NCBI GenBank assembly: GCA_964388785.1
Contig: CAYMBX010000047.1
Coordinates: 1-6,202, forward strand
Source of the DNA: VGKU01 sp964388785
Lineage (GTDB): Bacteria; Patescibacteriota; Patescibacteriia; UBA9934; GWF2-40-263
Direction: 5' to 3'
DNA: 6,202 nucleotides
A program made the position numbers and the translations under genes. This document shows positions 1 to 4,447 of this stretch, in pieces. Numbering within the stretch: position 1 is the first letter of the stretch; every line of letters starts with the position of its first letter. Under the pieces are notes generated by a model. The model saw only the letters and a list, made by a program, of their open reading frames with translations, ran no database searches and was not told the origin of the DNA.

Positions 1-140
1 TTGCGGCTCGGCTGAAGGTGTCCGGACTTCCGACCTTCAAGTTGTTCGTCGGCGGCCAGGAGGTCGCGATGAGCACGGGAGCCCGCCCGTTCAACAAGTT
101 CTCGGCATGGCTGAACGAGCACCTGCCCGAGGCCGTCTGA
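1..140 (+). CDS. thioredoxin-fold protein, C-terminal fragment (5' end outside window)
   Basis: The reading frame is open from base 3 to the TGA at 138-140 and gives about 45 residues. The segment GLPTFKLFVGGQEV followed by a Gly and a final amphipathic stretch (FSAWLNEHL) matches the second half of a thioredoxin. It has the cis-proline loop (GLPT, equivalent to GIPT in E. coli TrxA), beta-4 (FKLF), the G-G-x-E turn into beta-5, and the C-terminal helix. The CxxC active site would lie upstream and cannot be checked, so redox activity is an inference; a thioredoxin-like domain at the end of a longer protein is also possible. The piece is GC-rich (38 of the first 60 bases) compared with the kinase-like gene that follows. 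A terminator begins at the base after the stop, so this is the end of its transcription unit. Confidence 0.75.
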   Translation, partial: AARLKVSGLPTFKLFVGGQEVAMSTGARPFNKFSAWLNEHLPEAV

Positions 141-171
141 CCAGTGCATGAAGCGCTGGTCTTTTCTTTTT
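141..171 (+). terminator. Rho-independent terminator after the thioredoxin-like gene
   Basis: The stem is CCAGTGC (141-147) with GCGCTGG (153-159), seven pairs with one G-T wobble, around the loop ATGAA. An interrupted T tract (TCTTTTCTTTTT, 160-171) follows. It starts directly after the TGA at 138-140. Confidence 0.85.
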
Positions 172-186
172 GCGTCGTTCGTTTCA

Positions 187-195
187 TGCTATATT
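187..195 (+). promoter_or_regulatory. candidate extended -10 promoter for the 35-codon gene and kinase-like gene
   Basis: TG-C-TATATT at 187-195 fits an extended -10 element. There is no good -35 hexamer at the usual distance; TTGCGT at 170-175 is only 14 bp away and overlaps the terminator T tract. Initiation about 7 nt downstream (near 202) would place the start almost on the ATG at 204, giving a leaderless or near-leaderless mRNA. That agrees with the lack of a Shine-Dalgarno sequence there. Confidence 0.45.
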
Positions 196-203
196 CATTC
201 CAT

Positions 204-311
204 ATGAGAGCAAAAAGACCCGAATATTTAGAAGTTATTGATGGGGGTAAAAAGAAACTCCTGGCCCAAAGATTGAAACGCCCGAATCGATCGAGGCGGC
301 GGGAGCTGTGA
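204..311 (+). CDS. small basic protein of 35 aa, translationally coupled to the kinase-like gene
   Basis: An ATG at 204 opens 35 codons ending in TGA at 309-311. I do not recognise the product. It is strongly basic, with 8 Arg and 5 Lys, a KKK run at 16-18 and an RRR run at 31-33, and has a short mixed N-terminal part (residues 6-15). It has no membrane segment and no cysteines. The case for a real gene is positional: an extended -10 sits just upstream and its stop overlaps the GTG start of the next gene by four bases (GTGA, 308-311), the usual arrangement for coupled translation. There is no SD, which suits a near-leaderless transcript. It could instead be a leader ORF whose translation delivers ribosomes to the downstream start, or chance. 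Function unknown. Confidence 0.5.
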   Translation: MRAKRPEYLEVIDGGKKKLLAQRLKRPNRSRRREL

Positions 312-1039
312 GTAATGAGGCGATCGGACGAAAATTGGCTGAGCAAGAACTCACGTTTGAAGGTAAACGTGAAATTTTGAGCGGCGGATTTTTCGGTCCG
401 ATTCATTTACTTGAAGCGAAGACTCCAGAGGGAGAAACGGTAAAAATTGTCGAGAAAGTTTTTTCTGCGACACGTAAAGCGCCGGGAAAACGGGATGCTG
501 TTTACGAAAGCAGTTTTCCCATGTTTAAAACGGATGCGGCGGATGTGCGTTCTCGATTGAGGGTTGTTGGTGAGGAAGGGAAAACGGAAGCGTATATTGT
601 GGACTGGCTTTTTAATGAAGAAGACGCACTTCATTCATTGGACGGGATCGCGGGTATCCCTCGGTCGTACGGGGCAGTGTATGAAGGCACGGAAGGCTCG
701 ATTTTGGAAGAATTTATCGATGGATACGATCTTGCGTTTTGTGATGATGAGGGTGGTCCGAGCCTGATTAACGACTTATTCGATCGCGTTGAACAGACGT
801 ATAAAGAAGCAGCGGAACGCGGATTTGTTTTGCGTCATCCGCAAGGAGCGACCATTATGGTCGATCGTGTGTCGAATCAGCCTTACTTGATTGATTGGTA
901 TAATCATGTGAAAGGGTCCGTGGAAGAAGAAGGGCCCATCCGTGATGTGTATTTTCAAGGACTTGAAGAACTTGCACGTCGGAGACAGATGATGATTGAA
1001 TCGTACTTCTATAAACAAGAGGAAAAGGCCGCCGAATAG
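308..1039 (+). CDS. protein-kinase-fold protein with degenerate catalytic loop (possible pseudokinase)
   Basis: This 243-aa protein shows kinase-like landmarks in order. A Gly-containing N-lobe turn (SGGFFGP, 25-31) precedes a strand with candidate ATP-binding lysines (VKIVEKVF, K46/K50). A hinge-like segment follows (SILEEFIDGYDL, 131-142), then a catalytic-loop equivalent (RHPQGATIMVD, 176-186) and a DFG equivalent (YLIDW, D196). This resembles small RIO/ABC1/Kdo-kinase-type folds, where the loop normally reads HGDxxxxNIxVD. Aligned on IMVD, the catalytic Asp falls on His177 and the metal-binding Asn on Thr182, while D196 is kept, so phosphotransfer is doubtful. The GTG start is the only usual start codon between the in-frame stop at 248-250 and the first conserved residues. 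A GGGAG sits only 2 nt upstream, so coupling to the preceding ORF probably drives initiation. It is the last gene of its unit. The fold is my inference from motifs; the substrate is unknown. Confidence 0.7.
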   Translation: MSNEAIGRKLAEQELTFEGKREILSGGFFGPIHLLEAKTPEGETVKIVEKVFSATRKAPGKRDAVYESSFPMFKTDAADVRSRLRVVGEEGKTEAYIVDWLFNEEDALHSLDGIAGIPRSYGAVYEGTEGSILEEFIDGYDLAFCDDEGGPSLINDLFDRVEQTYKEAAERGFVLRHPQGATIMVDRVSNQPYLIDWYNHVKGSVEEEGPIRDVYFQGLEELARRRQMMIESYFYKQEEKAAE

Positions 1040-1048
1040 GCGGTTTTT
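1029..1048 (+). terminator. Rho-independent terminator overlapping the kinase-like stop codon
   Basis: CCGCC (1029-1033) pairs with GGCGG (1039-1043) around GAATA, followed by TTTTT (1044-1048). The TAG stop (1037-1039) lies in the loop and first base of the 3' arm, so the last codons form part of the terminator. Confidence 0.75.
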
Positions 1049-1062
1049 CGTTTACAGGTGTT

Positions 1063-1077
1063 GTCGAAATATTCGAC
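1063..1077. repeat. short perfect inverted repeat, possible operator
   Basis: GTCGAA-ATA-TTCGAC is a perfect 6+3+6 palindrome in the intergenic region before the DUF3307-like gene. It has no T tract, so it is not a terminator. A dimeric repressor site is possible, but a site this short may be chance, and no convincing promoter could be placed around it. Confidence 0.3.
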
Positions 1078-1130
1078 GTCTGCTCTGGGCCGGACACGTC
1101 TGGGTGCTATGGTGAAGATGAACTGACATT

Positions 1131-1153
1131 TTGGGCATGAAGCCCAATGGAGG
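1131..1153 (+). promoter_or_regulatory. hairpin followed directly by a strong Shine-Dalgarno sequence
   Basis: TTGGGC (1131-1136) pairs with GCCCAA (1142-1147) around ATGAA. One base later comes GGAGG (1149-1153), six nucleotides before the ATG at 1160. The SD decides the start of the DUF3307-like gene. The hairpin leaves the SD free and could act as a standby or stability element. Confidence 0.6.
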
Positions 1154-1159
1154 TGTGCC

Positions 1160-1501
1160 ATGACGTCCCTGTCCTTTTACGATCTCGCTTTGATGTTCAT
1201 CGCGCTGCACTTCATCGGCGACTTCGCCTTCCAGAGCGCGTGGATGGCGATGGAGAAGGGCAAGAGCTTCGAGGTGCTCACCTACCACTGCCTGACCTAC
1301 ACGGCGCCGTTCGCGCTCACGGTCGCCCTGCTCGGGAGCCTCACGCCATACCAGCCGCACATGCTCGCCGTCCCAATCGTCTTCGCGACGCATGTCGTGA
1401 TCGATACGTGTTCTGCGCGGCTCAAGCTCATGAACATCTGGCAGGATCAACTCTGCCATCTCGGTGTGCTCGCCTGCCTGCTCGCCATCGGCTGGCTGTA
1501 G
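1160..1501 (+). CDS. DUF3307-like small integral membrane protein
   Basis: This 113-aa protein is mostly hydrophobic, with about four candidate membrane segments (roughly 5-22, 45-62, 66-84 and 99-113). The pattern matches the DUF3307 family as I know it: an N-terminal H-F-I-G-D-F-x-x-Q signature (H17, D21, Q25), a Trp-x-x-x-K step (W28 to K33), a histidine opening the second helix (H43), H78-x-x-x-D82 in the third helix, and D96-Q97-x-x-H100 before the last. The repeated His/Asp positions in or near the membrane hint at metal or substrate binding, but no activity is established. The ATG at 1160 is fixed by a GGAGG SD six bases upstream. The gene stands alone between terminators and is GC-rich (38 of 60 bases at 1261-1320), unlike its neighbours, with many C/G third positions, which may mean separate ancestry or strong codon selection. 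Confidence 0.7.
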   Translation: MTSLSFYDLALMFIALHFIGDFAFQSAWMAMEKGKSFEVLTYHCLTYTAPFALTVALLGSLTPYQPHMLAVPIVFATHVVIDTCSARLKLMNIWQDQLCHLGVLACLLAIGWL

Positions 1502-1511
1502 CTCACTCACC

Positions 1512-1540
1512 TGCACCAGACGGCTCTGGTGCACTTTATT
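1512..1540 (+). terminator. Rho-independent terminator after the DUF3307-like gene
   Basis: TGCACCAGA (1512-1520) pairs perfectly with TCTGGTGCA (1525-1533) around CGGC, followed by the T-rich run CTTTATT. It lies 10 nt after the TAG at 1499-1501. Confidence 0.75.
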
Positions 1541-1547
1541 ATTCAAC

Positions 1548-1578
1548 AAAAATCCGCCACGCAATGTGACGGATTTTT
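1548..1578 (-). terminator. terminator of tRNA-Arg, usable in both directions
   Basis: AAAAATCCG (1548-1556) pairs perfectly with CGGATTTTT (1570-1578), and CAC/GTG extends the stem inward. At the intervening position the minus-strand transcript has a T-G wobble where the plus strand has a C-A mismatch, so the fold is better on the minus strand. The A/T ends give a U tract either way, so it may also back up the terminator of the gene at 1160-1501. Its outer base, 1578, is also the A of the tRNA CCA end. Confidence 0.8.
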
Positions 1579-1654
1579 GGCGACCCGGGAGGGACTCGAA
1601 CCCCCAACCAAGTGCTTAGAACGCACCTGCTCTATCCAGTTGAGCTACCGGGCC
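1578..1654 (-). tRNA. tRNA-Arg, anticodon UCU
   Basis: On the minus strand the sequence folds as a full cloverleaf. The acceptor GGCCCGG pairs with CCGGGTC (one G-T), the D stem is GCTC/GAGC, the anticodon stem GGTGC/GCACT has loop GTTCTAA (anticodon TCT, complementary to AGA at 1618-1620), the variable loop is TGGTT, and the T stem GGGGG/CCCTC has loop TTCGAGT. The discriminator is G and the CCA end is encoded (1578-1580). It reads AGA and, by wobble, AGG codons. It has its own promoter (1677-1705) and terminator (1548-1578). Base 32 of the loop is G, slightly unusual. Confidence 0.95.
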
Positions 1655-1676
1655 GTGTCAGATAAACTGAACCAAA

Positions 1677-1705
1677 AGTCTAGCCGAATTTTATCACAAA
1701 GTCAA
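1677..1705 (-). promoter_or_regulatory. sigma-70-type promoter of tRNA-Arg
   Basis: On the minus strand, TTGACT (1705-1700) and TAGACT (1682-1677) are separated by exactly 17 bp. Predicted initiation near 1670 gives a short tRNA 5' leader of about 15 nt. The -35 box lies immediately upstream of the divergent ATG at 1711, so the two units share this ~56-bp gap. Confidence 0.75.
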
Positions 1706-1710
1706 TCAAT

Positions 1711-2289
1711 ATGAACAAACGCGTTTTTGTTGTGCATGGATGGGATGGGTTCCCCGAGGAAGGGTGGTTTCCGTGGTTGAAGTCACGACTAGAGGAACAA
1801 GGCGTTGTCGTATCCATTCCGCAACTTCCTCATCCTGAAAACCCACGGATTGAACCCTGGGTTTCGATTCTTGCGCAAACGGTCGGTACACCTGACGACG
1901 AGACGTTTTTCGTTGGACACAGCATGGGATGTCAGACGATCGCGCGATATCTTGAGACATTGTCGGAGGGTATAAAAGTGGGCGGCGCAGTATTTGTTGC
2001 GGGATTTTTTACGCGACTGACACATTTGGAAGATGACGAAGAGGTGCGTGAGACAGCTGCACATTGGCTTGAGACCCCGATCGATCTTCAAAAAGTCGCT
2101 CAGCATCTTCCAAAGAGTGTCGCGATTTTTTCGGATGATGATCCGTATGTGCCGCTTGAGAATCAAAATGTATTTCGAGATGTTCTCAAATCCGAAATTG
2201 TGATTGAACATGGAAAAGGACATTTCAGCGGATCAACCGGAACGCGAGAGTTGCCGGCCGCGTTTGGTGCTTTGATGAAACTGGTATGA
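1711..2289 (+). CDS. RBBP9/YdeN-family alpha/beta serine hydrolase
   Basis: This 192-aa protein is a compact single-domain alpha/beta hydrolase of the usual size for the family. The N-terminus (VVHGWDGFPEEGWFPWL, 7-23) is the family's oxyanion-loop signature, followed by P-x-LP-x-P (37-42) and a Trp (W50). The nucleophile elbow is G69-H-S71-M-G73, the acid is in SDDDPYVP (probably D144), and the base is H171 in GKGHFSG. The triad is complete, so it is probably an active serine hydrolase; the physiological substrate is not predictable. No SD is visible before the ATG at 1711. The next downstream ATG would remove the oxyanion loop, so this start is right. It overlaps the HD gene by ATGA (2286-2289), indicating one operon. 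There is no signal peptide, so it should be cytoplasmic. Confidence 0.9.
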   Translation: MNKRVFVVHGWDGFPEEGWFPWLKSRLEEQGVVVSIPQLPHPENPRIEPWVSILAQTVGTPDDETFFVGHSMGCQTIARYLETLSEGIKVGGAVFVAGFFTRLTHLEDDEEVRETAAHWLETPIDLQKVAQHLPKSVAIFSDDDPYVPLENQNVFRDVLKSEIVIEHGKGHFSGSTGTRELPAAFGALMKLV

Positions 2290-2954
2290 CACTTATTGAA
2301 CGAGTCAGTGATGAAGTACAGAAGCGAATGCAGCGGGCGGAGTCCGGCCATGATTGGTTTCATGTTGAACGTGTGTGGAGGAATGCAAAAATGATCGGTA
2401 AGAAGGAAGAGGTGAATATGCAGGTCGTGGAACTCGGTGCACTTCTTCATGATATTGCGGATTGGAAATTTCACGATGGCGATGAAACGGCCGGACCGCG
2501 AATCGCTCGTGAACTTCTTAACACATGTGGTGCTGATGCGGCGACGATCGATCATGTGTGCGACATCATCGCGTCCATCAGCTTTAAGGGCGCGGGGGTG
2601 ACGACACCAATGAAAACAAGAGAAGGCGAAGTTGTGCAAGATGCGGATCGTCTTGATGCGCTCGGTGCGATTGGGATTGCGCGCACGTTTTCCTATGGTG
2701 GGCACAAAAATCGTCTCCTGTATGACCCGGGTCAGAAACCCGTTTTGCATCAGGATAAGGAGGCCTACAAAAATAACAACGGACCGACGATCAATCATTT
2801 TTATGAAAAGTTACTCTTGTTGAAAGATCGAATGAATACGCAAACCGGCAAGCGGCTTGCACAGGAACGACATGTATTCATGGAAGCGTTTTTAGATCAG
2901 TTTTATCGGGAGTGGAACGGGGAGGAAGAGGTTCAGGAAAAGACCAGTATTTAA
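2286..2954 (+). CDS. HD-domain metal-dependent phosphohydrolase (YedJ-like)
   Basis: This 222-aa protein has the HD superfamily metal ligands in order: SGHDWFHVERVW (H22/H26), ALLHDIADW (H55-D56) and VVQDADRLDALGAIGIARTFSYGG (D119/D121). The last stretch and the closing GKRLAQERHVFMEAFLDQFYREW are typical of the YedJ-type subfamily of stand-alone HD hydrolases, which act on phosphate esters or nucleotides, though the natural substrate is often unknown. The start is the ATG inside the ATGA overlap with the hydrolase stop, with no separate SD, so translation is probably coupled. The last 26 codons overlap, on the opposite strand, the 3' end of the membrane-protein gene at 2878-3528. No terminator hairpin was found downstream. 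The function beyond a phosphohydrolase is an inference. Confidence 0.88.
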   Translation: MTLIERVSDEVQKRMQRAESGHDWFHVERVWRNAKMIGKKEEVNMQVVELGALLHDIADWKFHDGDETAGPRIARELLNTCGADAATIDHVCDIIASISFKGAGVTTPMKTREGEVVQDADRLDALGAIGIARTFSYGGHKNRLLYDPGQKPVLHQDKEAYKNNNGPTINHFYEKLLLLKDRMNTQTGKRLAQERHVFMEAFLDQFYREWNGEEEVQEKTSI

Positions 2955-3528
2955 TCTCCCCTTTCTTCTGCTCGTTGAGGTAAATTTCCGCTCGAATGTT
3001 ATCGTAGAAATTGATTCCTCTACGGGAAAAATAGTTGTGCGGAAAGAAAACCTTTATCAAAAGCCGACCGGTATCCGGTAACTCGATCGTGTTTTCTTTT
3101 TCGGTGAGTTGAAATCCATATCGGCTAAATCGGCCGATCTGTTTTTGAAAGATCTTTTTGTCGTTTGCAAAAACAAGCAGATAAAATTTAGATCCTATGA
3201 GTTGAGAGTGGAGCAAAAGTTTTGTCTTCAGGTTTAGATTTCCGTGCACAAAGCTAAAGGTATTCAGTTCGTCTTCGACCGGAATTTCACCGGATTCAAT
3301 TTGTGCAATGACCCGTTTTCGATTCATGACTCCCATGATCACGACAAAAGCCATCCCAATCCAAAAACAAATGAACAACAGTAAAAACAAACCGCCCGCA
3401 CTTATTGGATTTGGTGCGGTTAAAAGTAGATAGGCCGGCGGCACACAAAGCGCTGTGAGAAACGTGATAAAAAAGATGGACGCGATAAAACTGCGTCGGT
3501 GGAATCTATAGATGTCTTTTTTGTTCAT
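2878..3528 (-). CDS. two-helix membrane protein with cytosolic C-terminal domain, unknown function
   Basis: This 216-aa minus-strand protein has a short basic N-terminus (MNKKDIYRFHRR) and two hydrophobic segments (about 13-36 and 43-68) separated by a short polar turn. A basic stop (NRKR, 69-72) and a soluble domain of about 145 residues follow. The charge pattern (basic before helix 1 and after helix 2) predicts both ends in the cytoplasm. The soluble part alternates hydrophobic strands (KFYLLVF 114-120, GRLLIKVFF 154-162, RAEIYL 179-184), suggesting a beta-rich fold, and ends in a Pro/Lys-rich tail (198-216). I recognise no family; the layout recalls two-helix plus PH-like or YcxB-like sensory domains, but that is only a resemblance. 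The tail is antisense to the end of the HD gene (77-bp overlap). It is AT-richer than the rest (25 of 60 GC at 3361-3420) and has no SD. Confidence 0.75.
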   Translation of the reverse strand: MNKKDIYRFHRRSFIASIFFITFLTALCVPPAYLLLTAPNPISAGGLFLLLFICFWIGMAFVVIMGVMNRKRVIAQIESGEIPVEDELNTFSFVHGNLNLKTKLLLHSQLIGSKFYLLVFANDKKIFQKQIGRFSRYGFQLTEKENTIELPDTGRLLIKVFFPHNYFSRRGINFYDNIRAEIYLNEQKKGEIKYWSFPEPLPPRSTPDKTDLKTLP

Positions 3529-3542
3529 AGTTTGTTCATCGT

Positions 3543-3548
3543 AGCATA
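3543..3548 (-). promoter_or_regulatory. weak candidate -10 for the membrane-protein gene
   Basis: On the minus strand TATGCT lies in an AT-rich stretch and would start RNA near 3536, about 8 nt before the ATG at 3528. No -35 was found at a normal distance. Between it and the start lies an ATG AAC AAA CTA TGA mini-ORF (3539-3525) whose stop overlaps the real ATG. Confidence 0.3.
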
Positions 3549-3594
3549 ATTAACTGTTTTTATGGTTGGATTTTTTTCTCATCCACAGCTGTAC

Positions 3595-3623
3595 TTGCCA
3601 GACACGATAAAACACTTTACCTT
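3595..3623 (+). promoter_or_regulatory. promoter of the Thr-leader/HAD phosphatase unit
   Basis: TTGCCA (3595-3600, five of six consensus bases) and TACCTT (3618-3623, keeping the key T-A-----T) are spaced by exactly 17 bp. Predicted initiation near 3630 leaves only about 4 nt before the leader ATG at 3634, giving an almost leaderless transcript, as also predicted for the unit at 204. It is divergent from the membrane-protein gene. Confidence 0.55.
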
Positions 3624-3633
3624 GTCGTTAGAT

Positions 3634-3681
3634 ATGTCGAATCACATTTCCATCATCACGACCACGACGACCACGCCTTGA
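3634..3681 (+). CDS. threonine/isoleucine-rich attenuation leader peptide (thrL-like), 15 aa
   Basis: ATG at 3634 to TGA at 3679-3681 encodes MSNHISIITTTTTTP: six consecutive Thr codons (ACG ACC ACG ACG ACC ACG, 3658-3675), three Ile and two Ser. Composition and layout closely resemble the thr operon leader peptide of enteric bacteria, which senses charged tRNA-Thr and tRNA-Ile. Directly after the stop come an antiterminator arm (3682-3698) and a strong terminator (3715-3742), so a ribosome held at the Thr run would leave region 2 free, while one reaching the stop would cover it. There is no SD; the near-leaderless promoter may explain initiation. The role in attenuation is an inference from this arrangement, but the parts are all in the right order and spacing. 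Confidence 0.8.
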   Translation: MSNHISIITTTTTTP

Positions 3682-3727
3682 GCGGGGTGTCTTTTCGTGA
3701 ACGTTGGAAAAACGAAAACGACCCCGC
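3682..3727 (+). promoter_or_regulatory. antiterminator (2:3 hairpin) of the threonine attenuator
   Basis: GCGGGGT (3682-3688) pairs with ACCCCGC (3721-3727), and TTTTCGT (3692-3698) pairs with ACGAAAA (3712-3718). This gives 14 pairs with a small internal loop (3689-3691 against 3719-3720). The 3' strand is the same sequence that forms the 5' arm of the terminator, so the two folds exclude each other. A shorter 1:2 pairing, CACGCC near the end of the leader ORF with GGGGTG (one mismatch), would favour termination. Confidence 0.75.
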
Positions 3728-3742
3728 ATGCGGGGTCGTTTT
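3715..3742 (+). terminator. attenuator terminator (3:4 hairpin) upstream of the HAD phosphatase
   Basis: The 28 bases are a perfect palindrome: a 12-bp stem (AAAACGACCCCG with CGGGGTCGTTTT) around the CATG loop, with the T run inside the 3' arm and CTATTAAT after it. It lies between the leader peptide and the phosphatase ATG at 3754, with no gene ending just before it other than the leader, so it acts as a conditional terminator. Confidence 0.85.
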
Positions 3743-3753
3743 CTATTAATCTT

Positions 3754-4389
3754 ATGTATACACAAATTTTTTTCGACTTTGACAGCACACTCGTAAACGG
3801 CGAAACACTGGACGTGCTCGCGGAATTTGCCGGTGTGGGAGATTCCGTTCGTGCTTTGACGGACGCGTCGATGAATGGCGAGGTTCCGTTTGAATTGGTG
3901 TTTAAGAAAAAACTCGACATGATCGCTCCGAGTCGTTTGCTTATTGATCAGATGCTTAAAAACGGACCTGAGCTCGTGATGGGTGCGGCTGAGGTGATCG
4001 ATCAATTGCACTATCTCAATCGAGAAGTGTTCATTCTCACGTCTAATTTTACCTCGATCGTACATCCCTACGCGGAGCGTTTGGGAATTCCAAAAGAACG
4101 AGTGATCGCCAATCGTTTGTTCCATGATGATCAAGGGGCATATCTCGGATTTGATGAAGCGCATCCGCTTGCTCGTCCGGATGGCAAGCGCATTGTGATC
4201 GAGCAATTTATTCGTCACTCAGAAGAAGCACTCATGATTGGAGATAGTGTTACAGATCTTGCTTGTCAGCCGGTCGTCGGACGATTTATCGGATTCGGCG
4301 GGGTGGTCGTGCGAGAAACGGTTCGGCAACGCGCGGATGTGTTTGTGAGTGATGCTGACGCACGTAAATTGCTCCCGTATATTTTGTAG
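3754..4389 (+). CDS. SerB/PSPH-type HAD phosphatase (phosphoserine phosphatase-like)
   Basis: This 211-aa protein has the HAD motifs in order: motif I FFDFDSTLVNGETLD (nucleophile D8, acid D10, E17 at the substrate-Glu position of SerB), motif II ILTSNF (S97), motif III Lys (K145 in PDGKR), and motif IV MIGDSVTDL (D164, D168). The cap A-x-MNGE-x-PFE and the end FIGFGGVVVRETV match phosphoserine phosphatases, especially the human-PSPH type. Two substrate-site differences stand out: the usual SGGF is TSNF, and the Arg expected in the K-R-V cap segment appears to be Lys (KKKL, 51-54). Phosphoserine is the first guess; homoserine phosphate or another small phosphate is possible. ATG 3754 is chosen because it lies just before the first strand and after the attenuator; an in-frame GTG at 3697 would translate through the terminator. 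There is no SD. Expression is probably governed by the Thr leader upstream. Confidence 0.87.
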   Translation: MYTQIFFDFDSTLVNGETLDVLAEFAGVGDSVRALTDASMNGEVPFELVFKKKLDMIAPSRLLIDQMLKNGPELVMGAAEVIDQLHYLNREVFILTSNFTSIVHPYAERLGIPKERVIANRLFHDDQGAYLGFDEAHPLARPDGKRIVIEQFIRHSEEALMIGDSVTDLACQPVVGRFIGFGGVVVRETVRQRADVFVSDADARKLLPYIL

Positions 4390-4433
4390 CAGAGTGATCT
4401 GCCCCGATGGCCGTTGGGGCAGATGTTCTCTGC
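4389..4433 (+). promoter_or_regulatory. long hairpin between the HAD phosphatase stop and the next SD
   Basis: ATCTGCCCC (4397-4405) pairs perfectly with GGGGCAGAT (4416-4424), extended inward by G-T, A-T and T-G pairs to a GGCC loop. Outside a small internal loop, GCAGAG (4389-4394) pairs with CTCTGC (4428-4433). There is no T tract, so it is a poor intrinsic terminator. It ends three bases before the AGGAG at 4437-4441, so it may act as an RNA stability or processing element or tune initiation of the 435-aa gene. Confidence 0.6.
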
Positions 4434-4447
4434 TGCAGGAGTCCGTC

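Noticed and set aside
1108..1113. TATGGT with upstream TG as a promoter for the DUF3307-like gene
   Set aside because: It is a poor -10 match with no -35 at 16-18 bp; I could not support a promoter here.
1052..1564. 170-aa minus-strand ORF, and the 140-aa plus-strand ORF at 1147-1569
   Set aside because: Both are shadows of the GC-rich DUF3307-like gene, which has the SD and a family-like membrane pattern; the shadows are Arg/His-rich with no recognisable domain.
1529..1714. 61-aa plus-strand ORF containing ATREGLEPPT
   Set aside because: It is the antisense translation of tRNA-Arg and its flanking promoter and terminator, not a gene.
3580..3588. DnaA-box-like TCATCCACA
   Set aside because: It is a single site one mismatch from consensus, with no cluster, no dnaA or dnaN and no AT-rich unwinding region; chance is likely.
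3697..3753. N-terminal extension of the HAD phosphatase from GTG 3697
   Set aside because: It would translate through the attenuator hairpins, has no SD, and adds 19 residues before the first strand of a HAD fold that normally starts right before motif I.
4349..4447. N-terminal extension of the 435-aa protein from ATG 4349
   Set aside because: It lies inside the phosphatase gene and across the 4389-4433 hairpin, while ATG 4448 has an excellent SD.
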